From JAGMXM01 sp964458325 (GTDB taxonomy: Bacteria; Verrucomicrobiota; Verrucomicrobiia; Limisphaerales; UBA1319): a stretch of 47,583 nucleotides of DNA. Shown here piece after piece: positions 41,515 through 47,583 of this stretch. The stretch is taken from assembly GCA_964458325.1 (NCBI GenBank), contig CAYWIM010000031.1, positions 1 to 47,583 on the forward strand, written 5' to 3'. The notes beneath the pieces were generated by a model. It did not search any database. It was not told where the DNA came from and saw nothing but the letters and a program-made list of their open reading frames with translations. Positions within the stretch are counted from its first letter, which is position 1. Each line of letters opens with the position of its first letter. Position numbers and translations under genes: made by a program.

Positions 41515-43665
41515 TCACACCACCTCGACCGGGCACGGCGGGATGCTGTTCAGAAAGGCCTGGCCATAGCGCTTGGTCAGGACCCGATTATCGAGCACGA
41601 CCACGATTCCCCGGTCGTATTGGGTGCGGATGAGCCGGCCGATGCCCTGGCGGAACTTGAGCACGGCCTCCGGCAGCGAGTATCGCATGAATGCATCGCC
41701 GCCCTCGGCCTCGATCTGCTCGAGACGCGCCTCGATCAGGGGATGATCGGGCACGGCGAACGGCAGCCGCGTGATGATCACGTTCGAGAGGGCTTCCCCG
41801 GGGACATCGACTCCCTGCCAGAAGCTGTCGGCCCCGAACAGTACCGAGTCGACGTCCTGCTTGAATTTCTCGAGCATGAGCGAGCGCGGCATGCCGGTTC
41901 CCTGGACGAGCCCCTGGATCCCCCGCTTCGCCAGCCAGGGTTCCATCCGCTCGGCCACCTCGGCCAGCAGGCGGTTATTGGTGAACAGCACGAACGCCTT
42001 GCCGTGCGTCTGCTCGAGGTAGCGCTCGATCCACTGGACCAGCGCGTCGACGTAGCCTTCCTGGCGCGGATCCGGCATCTGCCGCACCACATAGACACGC
42101 ATCTGCCGCTCGAAATCGAACGGCGATCCGACGCGCAGGAGATCGGCCGACTCGGCGCCGAGGCGTCCGGCAACGTATTCGAGCCCGGTGGCCGGGCCCG
42201 AGGATCCCGTCGGGCCCTCGGCTCCGCGCCGCGCGGCGCTGGATCCATCGGCGGCGCCATGGCCGAGCGCGCGCAGGGAGGTCGCCAGGGTGGCGCTGGT
42301 CAGGATGACGGAAGTGCCCGCGTGGAAGAGCCGTTCCCGGAGGAGGTCCGCGACCCGGACCGGGGCGGCATTGAGGCTGAGGTTCTGTCGTCCCCGGCCC
42401 CCGCGTTCGACCCAATAGACATGGCTATCATCGTCCTGGCGGAGGAAATGGACCACGGCATCGCGGAGCTCGCCGAGCCGGCGCTGGCATTCGGCCAGCT
42501 CCTGGACGGCATCCGAGTCCTCGATCCGTTTGGCCAGGAGCGAGAGCGCCTCGCGCACCTCCTGGATCGGGCGCGTCAGGTTGTCCTTGACCAGGTCCGG
42601 CTTCCGAATGCGCAGCTCGCTCCAATCCCGGCGGGACGTCCCGTTCATCCCGCCTGCGCCTGCCGCCGGGCGCGGCTTCCGCTGCAGCTCGCCGCAGGCC
42701 TGCTCGAGGGCGGCGAAGAAGGCGTCGTTCTCGCCCAGGACGCGCGCGACCAGCTCGACCAGCTGCCCCTGGCGCAGCTGGGACAGCAGCCCCTTCTCCG
42801 TCTTCGGATTCCAGAGACGCTGCAGGTTGAACCGCATCTGCGAGCTCGACACGCTCAATCCCAGGTGCCGCGCCGCCACGTTCTCGAGCGTGTGCGCCTC
42901 GTCGAACACGACGAAATCGTTCCGGAACAGGATGCCCTCGCGTCCGGGTTCCTCGATGCCGGCGAGATTGAGGAAGAAGAGGGTGTGGTTGAGGACCAGG
43001 ACGTCGGCGGACATGAACCGGCTCCGGGCGCGCTGGTAGAAGCACGGGGCGTGATCCCGGCCGAAGTCCGAGCCAGGCCCGCAGAGCTTGGGGGCGCAGA
43101 CGCCGCGCTCGGAGCAGACCTGCTGCCAGACCTTGGGATCGGGCTCGATCTCGAAGTCGGAGAGGCTGCCATCGGAGGTGGTCCGGGACCAGTCGTGGAT
43201 CCGGCGGAGCTCCTCGATCTCCGGGCTGGTGAAGAGGCCGTCGGCCTGGCGCAGGGCCCGGTCCAGCCGCCGGGTGCAGAGGTAGTTCTGCCGGCCCTTG
43301 AGCATGGTGAACGTGAACGGCGTGGGCAGCACCCTCGACAGCATCGGGAGATCCTTGTCGATGAGCTGCTCCTGGAGGTTGATGGTGTGGGTCGAGACGA
43401 CCGCCCGCTTGCGCCGCCGGACCGCATACAATATAGCCGGGACCAGGTAGGCCAGGCTCTTGCCCACGCCCGTTCCCGCCTCGACGACGAGATGCCGCCC
43501 CTCGAGCAGCGCGCGCGCCACGGCGGCCGCCATCTCCTGCTGCGGACGCCGGTACTCGAAATTCTTCGCCTTGGCCAGGATGCCCTCGGGGGAAAAAAGA
43601 AGCCGGACGTCCTCGACCAGGTCGCCCTCGCCGGAAGCCGCGGCCATGTCCGCCGGTCCGATCAT
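41515..43665 (-). CDS. dinG: ATP-dependent DNA helicase, DinG/XPD family
   Basis: A 716-residue superfamily-2 iron-sulfur helicase that unwinds DNA 5'-3' in repair. Walker A is VEAGTGVGKSLAYLVPA (64-70 core), DEAH box VVFDEAHTLENVA, and SFWQGVDVPGEALSNVII and FRQGIGRLIRTQYDRG are the C-terminal motifs. The four cluster cysteines are visible between YLCTRR and CSERGVCAPKLCGPGSD. The frame runs on upstream for over 1,200 codons with no similarity, so the start is the ATG at 43665. That overlaps the stop of the hexapeptide-repeat gene by four bases, which indicates translational coupling. It is the last gene of a three-gene minus-strand operon that also contains nth. Confidence 0.92.
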   Translation of the reverse strand: MIGPADMAAASGEGDLVEDVRLLFSPEGILAKAKNFEYRRPQQEMAAAVARALLEGRHLVVEAGTGVGKSLAYLVPAILYAVRRRKRAVVSTHTINLQEQLIDKDLPMLSRVLPTPFTFTMLKGRQNYLCTRRLDRALRQADGLFTSPEIEELRRIHDWSRTTSDGSLSDFEIEPDPKVWQQVCSERGVCAPKLCGPGSDFGRDHAPCFYQRARSRFMSADVLVLNHTLFFLNLAGIEEPGREGILFRNDFVVFDEAHTLENVAARHLGLSVSSSQMRFNLQRLWNPKTEKGLLSQLRQGQLVELVARVLGENDAFFAALEQACGELQRKPRPAAGAGGMNGTSRRDWSELRIRKPDLVKDNLTRPIQEVREALSLLAKRIEDSDAVQELAECQRRLGELRDAVVHFLRQDDDSHVYWVERGGRGRQNLSLNAAPVRVADLLRERLFHAGTSVILTSATLATSLRALGHGAADGSSAARRGAEGPTGSSGPATGLEYVAGRLGAESADLLRVGSPFDFERQMRVYVVRQMPDPRQEGYVDALVQWIERYLEQTHGKAFVLFTNNRLLAEVAERMEPWLAKRGIQGLVQGTGMPRSLMLEKFKQDVDSVLFGADSFWQGVDVPGEALSNVIITRLPFAVPDHPLIEARLEQIEAEGGDAFMRYSLPEAVLKFRQGIGRLIRTQYDRGIVVVLDNRVLTKRYGQAFLNSIPPCPVEVV

Positions 43666-44348
43666 TCGTGCTGCCGCTGCCTCGAGACCACCTCGATGGC
43701 CGCCCGATTCTTGGCCACGTGCCCGGCCGGCAGCACGCCCCGCCACGCCGTGTTCGGATACACCACCGAGTCCCGCCCCAGGATGGTCCCCGGATTCAAT
43801 ACCGCGTTGCAGCCCACCTCCGCGCGGTCTCCGACCAGCGCGCCCAGCTTCCGCAGCCCGGTGTCGTAGCGCCGCCCCTCCCACTCGATCACCACCGAGC
43901 CCGGCACCAGCTTCAGGTTCGAGATCTTCACTCCCGCCCCGAGGTGGGCCCGGCAGCCGAGGATCGAGTCGCCCACATAGTTGAAATGGGGCGCCTGGCA
44001 GCCGTTGAACAGCACCGCCCGCTTCAGCTCGCATGCGTTCCCCACAACACAGCCGTCGCCCACGATCACATGCTCCCGCACATAGGCGTTGTGCCGGATC
44101 TGGCAGTGGCGCCCGATGATGGCCGGCCCCTGGATCATCGCCCCATCCTCGACCACCGTTCCTTCTCCGATATGCACCTGGTCGCCGATCCAGACGCGCC
44201 CGGTTTCGCGATGATGCCGGGCCGGACGCAGCTGCGAGCGGAGATAGGCCTCGAGGCGCGCCAGGGCCTCCCACGCATGCTCCAAGCCCTCGAACAAACC
44301 TGCATGCTCCGTCTGCTCGAGGTCGAACAGATCCTCCGGCCGCCACAT
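43662..44348 (-). CDS. Left-handed beta-helix (hexapeptide repeat) transferase-like protein
   Basis: A 228-residue protein. About 55 helical residues (MWRPEDLFDLEQTEHAGLFEG) precede a run of hexapeptide repeats: VWIGDQVHIGEGTVVEDGAMIQGPAIIGRHCQIRHNAYVREHVIVGDGCVVG and on to VGDRAEVGCNAVLNPGTILG. This is the left-handed beta-helix of acyl or nucleotidyl transferases and resembles the acetyltransferase half of GlmU. It lacks the N-terminal uridylyltransferase half, so a sugar-nucleotide acyltransferase is the likeliest role. The start at 44348, 15 bases after nth, fits MWRPEDL and avoids a proline-rich leader. Its stop overlaps the DinG start. Confidence 0.85.
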   Translation of the reverse strand: MWRPEDLFDLEQTEHAGLFEGLEHAWEALARLEAYLRSQLRPARHHRETGRVWIGDQVHIGEGTVVEDGAMIQGPAIIGRHCQIRHNAYVREHVIVGDGCVVGNACELKRAVLFNGCQAPHFNYVGDSILGCRAHLGAGVKISNLKLVPGSVVIEWEGRRYDTGLRKLGALVGDRAEVGCNAVLNPGTILGRDSVVYPNTAWRGVLPAGHVAKNRAAIEVVSRQRQHE

Positions 44349-44362
44349 GCCCGCCTCCGATT

Positions 44363-45016
44363 TCACTGGGCTTTCCGCCAGGTCGGGCAGGCCTTTTGGA
44401 TCTCGCAGTTCCGGCAGTCCGGATTCCGGGCATGGCAGCGGCGGCGGCCATGCCAGATGAGGAGGTGGCTGAAGATCGCCCATTTTTCCTGGGGGACCAG
44501 CGGGATGAGATCCTTCTCGATGTCATCCGGATTGGGCTGTGCGGTGAGCCGGAGGCGCTGGGCGACCCGGGCGACATGGGTGTCGACGACGATGCCGGCA
44601 TTGACCTGGAATGCGTTTCCGAGGACCACGTTGGCGGTCTTGCGGCCGACGCCCTCGAGGGCGGTGAGCTCGTCCATGGTCGAGGGCACGCTGCCGGCGT
44701 GCTGCTCCTGGATCCGCTGGCAGGCGGCCTGGATGCTCTTGGCCTTGTTCCGGTAAAGCCCGAGGGTCTTGAGCTCCTGCTCGAGATCCTCGATCTTGGC
44801 CTGGGCGTAATCCGCGGCCGTCTTGTATTTCTGGAACAGGCTCGAGGTGACCGTATTGACCTGCTTGTCTGCGCACCGGGCAGAGAGGATCGTGGCGACC
44901 AGCAGCTCGATCGGATTCGAATAGTTGAGCTCGCACTTGGCCTCCGGATATGCCTTCTGGAGCTTGTTGACGATCTGCGTGGTGCGCGTGACCTTTGCCG
45001 CGGGTGTCTCTGCCAT
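44363..45016 (-). CDS. nth: Endonuclease III
   Basis: A 217-residue base-excision-repair glycosylase/AP lyase that removes oxidised pyrimidines. The helix-hairpin-helix LTALEGVGRKTANVVLGNAF holds the catalytic lysine; VDTHVARVAQRL holds the catalytic aspartate. The 4Fe-4S cluster is CHARNPDCRNCEIQKAC (spacing 6-2-5), standard for the family. Length and start are normal (MAETPAAKVTRT). It is first in the minus-strand operon with the hexapeptide-repeat and DinG-like genes, so two repair enzymes share one transcript. Its promoter must lie in the 230-base gap shared divergently with xseB. Confidence 0.96.
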   Translation of the reverse strand: MAETPAAKVTRTTQIVNKLQKAYPEAKCELNYSNPIELLVATILSARCADKQVNTVTSSLFQKYKTAADYAQAKIEDLEQELKTLGLYRNKAKSIQAACQRIQEQHAGSVPSTMDELTALEGVGRKTANVVLGNAFQVNAGIVVDTHVARVAQRLRLTAQPNPDDIEKDLIPLVPQEKWAIFSHLLIWHGRRRCHARNPDCRNCEIQKACPTWRKAQ

Positions 45017-45246
45017 AACCGTGATTCCTTTTCTCCTGATCTTCTGTCGATGCCTCGAACCCGGTCAACATAGCGGGGTCGCGGGCTCTTTATCCAGCAG
45101 TTTTTGCGCCATGAGCGGTTTCCGGGGTGTAAGACAAGAACCTTCAAGATTGTGAAATCGGCAGGGCAGAGGCCGCCGACCGCCGACGGCGCGAGCGCGC
45201 GCGAACGCGCTGGACGAGGGCGCGGTTCTTTCCTAGATTGGAATCG
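45017..45246. promoter_or_regulatory. Divergent region between nth and xseB
   Basis: This 230-base stretch separates two divergent repair-related transcripts and must hold both promoters. The xseB-proximal part (45160-45225) is extremely GC-rich with many GCGC steps. No -35/-10 pair is convincing. The xseB start has no Shine-Dalgarno site. Confidence 0.4.
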
Positions 45247-45531
45247 ATGGCGAAGACATCCAAGCCTTCGGAAGGGAATCTTTCGCATCCAGGCGCGCTT
45301 TCGTTCGAGGATGCCCTGCGGAAGCTGCAGGGCATTGTCGAGTCCATGGAAGGCGAGGATCTGCCCCTGGAGACGCTCCTGGCCCGGTTCGAGGAGGGGA
45401 CGCGCCTGTCGCGTCTTTGTCAGGAGCGGCTGGCCGAGGCCGAGCTGAAGATCGAGCGGCTCGAGCGGAGCGCGACGGGCGAGCCGACGGCCCGTCCGGC
45501 GGACGTGCCAGTTCCGCCGCCGGAGGAATGA
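45247..45531 (+). CDS. xseB: Exodeoxyribonuclease VII small subunit
   Basis: A 94-residue helical protein that binds the large subunit XseA to form the single-strand-specific exonuclease. LSFEDALRKLQGIVESMEGEDLPLETLLARFEEGTRLSRLCQERLAEAELKIERL (about 18-72) is the whole family domain. The tail is proline-rich. The ATG at 45247 (MAKTSKPSEG) is used; a TTG three codons earlier also exists. XseA is not in the window. It is separated from dxs by only three bases, an arrangement common in many bacteria (xseB with dxs or ispA). Confidence 0.94.
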   Translation: MAKTSKPSEGNLSHPGALSFEDALRKLQGIVESMEGEDLPLETLLARFEEGTRLSRLCQERLAEAELKIERLERSATGEPTARPADVPVPPPEE

Positions 45532-45534
45532 CGC

Positions 45535-47520
45535 ATGAGCCGTTTTCTGGACATGGTGGATCACCCGACCCACCTCAAGAAGCTGACCCTTCCCCAGCTC
45601 GAGCAGCTGGCGGAGGAAATCCGGCAGGAGCTGATCACCCAGCTGGCCCGGCAGGGGGGGCACCTGGGACCGAACCTCGGCGTCGTCGAGCTGACGATCG
45701 CGCTCCACTACGTCTTCTCCACTCCGGCGGACAAGTTCGTCTGGGATGTCAGCCACCAGACCTATGTCCACAAGCTGCTGACCGGCCGGAAAAGCCGCTT
45801 CCCGACCATCCGGACCACGGGAGGGCTGAACGGGTTCGCCCTGCGGACCGAGAGCGAGCACGACTGCTACGGGTCGGGGCATGCGGGCACGGCGCTTTCC
45901 GCCGCCCTGGGCATGGCGGCGGCGCGCGACCGGTTGGGAACCAAGGAGCACGTCGTGGCCATCTTCGGCGACGCCGCCCTGACCAACGGGATTTCCTACG
46001 AGGCGCTCAACAACATCGCGCACACCACCCGCCGGTTCATCGGCGTGCTCAATGACAACGAATGGAGCATCGCCAAGAACGTCGGGGCGATCGCGTCCTA
46101 TCTCAACAAGCTGATCACGCACCCGCGCTACAACCGGCTGCAGAGGGATTTCGAGCGATGGCTGCGCGGGACGTCCCTGGGCGAGGTCGCCCTCCGCCTG
46201 GGCCACAAGGCCGAGGTGGCCCTCAAGGGCGCCGTGACGGAGGTGTCGCTCCAGCAGGCCGAACGCGAGCTCGAATCCGACGGCCGGGGCGGCCACGGCA
46301 GCAGCCTGATCTTCGAGGAGATGGGGCTCAGATACCTGGGGCCGATGGACGGCCACAACCTGCCGCTCCTGATCGAGTCGCTCGAGTTCGCCAAGAACTG
46401 CGAGCATCCGGTCGTTCTCCATTTCGTGACGCAGAAAGGCAAGGGATACGAAGCCGCCCTCCGCTCTCCCGAGCGGTTCCACGGCACCGGGCCTTACGAC
46501 GCAGCCACGGGCGCCCCAACCCAGCCCCGGCCCGGCACGCCCCCCGCCTACCAGGACGTCTTCGGCGAGACCATGGTCCGCCTCTGCCAGCGCGACAATG
46601 CCCTCGTCGGCATCACCGCCGCGATGCCCAGCGGCACCGGGCTCAAGATCCTCGAGAAATCCATGCCCGACCGCTGCTACGACGTGGGCATCGCGGAGGA
46701 GCATGCCGTCCTCTTCGCCGCCGGCATGGCGACGCTCGGCTTCCACCCCGTGTGCGCCATCTACTCGACGTTTCTCCAGCGGGCCTACGATTGCATCATC
46801 CACGACGTGGCCCTGCAGAAGCTGCCGGTGATATTCTGCCTCGACCGGGCGGGCCTGTCGGCCAGCGACGGCCCCACCCACCACGGCCTGTTCGACCTGG
46901 CTTTTCTGCGGTGCGTTCCGGATGTCATCGTGATGGCTCCAGGGGACGAGGACGAGCTGGTCGACATGCTCTACACCGCCACTCGCCAGCAGCTGCCCGT
47001 CTTCATCCGCTACCCTCGCGGCCCCGCCGAAGGAGTTCCCATCAAAGAGCAGCCCGCCTTGATCGAGATCGGCAAGGCGGCCATCCTCGAGCCGTTCCGG
47101 AACCAGGGGGGGCGCCGGATCGCCCTGTTCGCCCTGGGCAATCTCCAGGCCATGGCCCGGGATGCCGCGCGGACCTTGGCCGGCCTGGGCTGCGATGTTG
47201 CGCTCGTGAATGCCCGATTTGCCAAGCCGCTGGATGCGGGCACGATCGCCTTCCTCGGCCAGGCCGCCGAGATCGTCGTCACGTTCGAAGACCATGTCCT
47301 GGCGGGCGGATTCGGCAGCGCCGTCCTCGAGCTGTTGAGCGAGCGCGGGATCTCGACCCCGGTGCTGCGGGTGGGATGGCCCGACCAGTTCATCGAGCAC
47401 GCCTCATCCGTCGACCATCTCCGGCAACGATACGGCCTGACCGCGCCCGAGGTTGTCCGCCGGATCCAGGCCATGCTCGAAGCCGCCCCTGCAAACCGCA
47501 TCGCCGCTCTCGGCCGTTAG
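45535..47520 (+). CDS. dxs: 1-deoxy-D-xylulose-5-phosphate synthase
   Basis: A 661-residue thiamine-diphosphate enzyme, first step of the MEP isoprenoid pathway (pyruvate + glyceraldehyde 3-phosphate). Motifs: GGHLGPNLGVVELTIALH with His43, DVSHQTYVHKLLTGR (usually DVGHQ), the cofactor motif GDAALTNGISYEALNN (Gly-Asp-Ala at 145-147 where most enzymes have Gly-Asp-Gly), VGIAEEHAV with the catalytic Glu, and GLSASDGPTHHG. The sequence around GDA differs from proteobacterial DXS in a way I recall from other Verrucomicrobia. A GGAGGAAT site precedes the ATG, overlapping the xseB end. It is the last full gene in view. Confidence 0.96.
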   Translation: MSRFLDMVDHPTHLKKLTLPQLEQLAEEIRQELITQLARQGGHLGPNLGVVELTIALHYVFSTPADKFVWDVSHQTYVHKLLTGRKSRFPTIRTTGGLNGFALRTESEHDCYGSGHAGTALSAALGMAAARDRLGTKEHVVAIFGDAALTNGISYEALNNIAHTTRRFIGVLNDNEWSIAKNVGAIASYLNKLITHPRYNRLQRDFERWLRGTSLGEVALRLGHKAEVALKGAVTEVSLQQAERELESDGRGGHGSSLIFEEMGLRYLGPMDGHNLPLLIESLEFAKNCEHPVVLHFVTQKGKGYEAALRSPERFHGTGPYDAATGAPTQPRPGTPPAYQDVFGETMVRLCQRDNALVGITAAMPSGTGLKILEKSMPDRCYDVGIAEEHAVLFAAGMATLGFHPVCAIYSTFLQRAYDCIIHDVALQKLPVIFCLDRAGLSASDGPTHHGLFDLAFLRCVPDVIVMAPGDEDELVDMLYTATRQQLPVFIRYPRGPAEGVPIKEQPALIEIGKAAILEPFRNQGGRRIALFALGNLQAMARDAARTLAGLGCDVALVNARFAKPLDAGTIAFLGQAAEIVVTFEDHVLAGGFGSAVLELLSERGISTPVLRVGWPDQFIEHASSVDHLRQRYGLTAPEVVRRIQAMLEAAPANRIAALGR

Positions 47521-47543
47521 GGTCTGTGCCTTAGGGTCTGTGC
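47517..47543 (+). repeat. Tandem 13-base repeat after dxs
   Basis: TTAGGGTCTGTGC occurs twice (47517-47529 and 47531-47543), separated by one base; the first copy includes the dxs stop codon. An A/T-rich stretch follows to the end of the window. The repeat could be the edge of a mobile element or a duplicated end sequence, but the window stops too soon to tell. Confidence 0.6.
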
Positions 47544-47583
47544 AAAAATTAATTCCGATTTTGCTGGAGGGGATTGGGCGGGC

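Noticed and set aside
41515..47400. A minus-strand open frame of 1961 codons
   Set aside because: Only the last 716 residues are a real protein (DinG-like helicase). The rest runs antisense to nth and dxs and is low-complexity read-through typical of GC-rich DNA.

Overview
The window looks like a high-GC member of the Verrucomicrobiota (Pedosphaera/Limisphaera-like) or a close PVC relative. The clues are the gene families: a secreted SUMF1-domain protein, an FG-GAP protein, a neutral-ceramidase-like protein, secreted WbsX/GH99-like proteins, a DUF6580 membrane protein, a DXS with a GDA cofactor motif and a PIN-PhoH protein. A dispersed repeat of the type read as 'GTGILPV...RDAQAT' on one strand, which I associate with Verrucomicrobia, is also present. 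This placement is inference, because no rRNA or full marker set is in view.

Layout. Positions 183-10,486 hold resident genes: FmdB-type zinc ribbon, GST-like protein, PIN-PhoH ATPase, a minus-strand pair of an HtrA/Deg-like protease and a catalytically dead paralogue, a ceramidase-like protein, nadA, a DUF6580 membrane protein and an FG-GAP protein. Positions 10,511-13,372 encode one very large conflict-type protein (TOTE-like primase + SF2 helicase + DUF559 nuclease). Then come a 57-residue membrane protein, lysS, and two divergent secreted TIM-barrel proteins that share a WNEW motif (15,351-20,156).

Positions 20,374-35,682 are a compact eight-gene, one-strand defence operon. Its core is helicase + DUF1156 DNA methyltransferase + DUF499 ATPase (the arrangement I know as Hma, helicase-methyltransferase-ATPase). 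Embedded in it are a DUF1016 PD-(D/E)XK nuclease, a four-helix membrane protein, a ComEC-type metallo-beta-lactamase-fold protein, and an AAA ATPase/Toprim-like pair resembling MAD3/MAD4 of the methylation-associated defence system. The helicase carries an N-terminal XRE-type DNA-binding domain. Directly upstream lie a good sigma70-like promoter and an 18-bp palindrome, which suggests self-regulation of the whole operon. The operon differs from its flanks in Shine-Dalgarno use and in CTCGAG frequency, which suggests horizontal acquisition. No integrase, tRNA or direct repeat marks its ends.

Positions 35,789-47,520 return to resident genes: DUF4440-like protein, SUMF1-domain protein, copper-type P1B ATPase, a phosphomannose-isomerase-like cupin, the minus-strand operon nth / hexapeptide-repeat protein / DinG-XPD helicase, and the plus-strand pair xseB-dxs. 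I saw no rRNA, tRNA, CRISPR array, transposase or replication origin.
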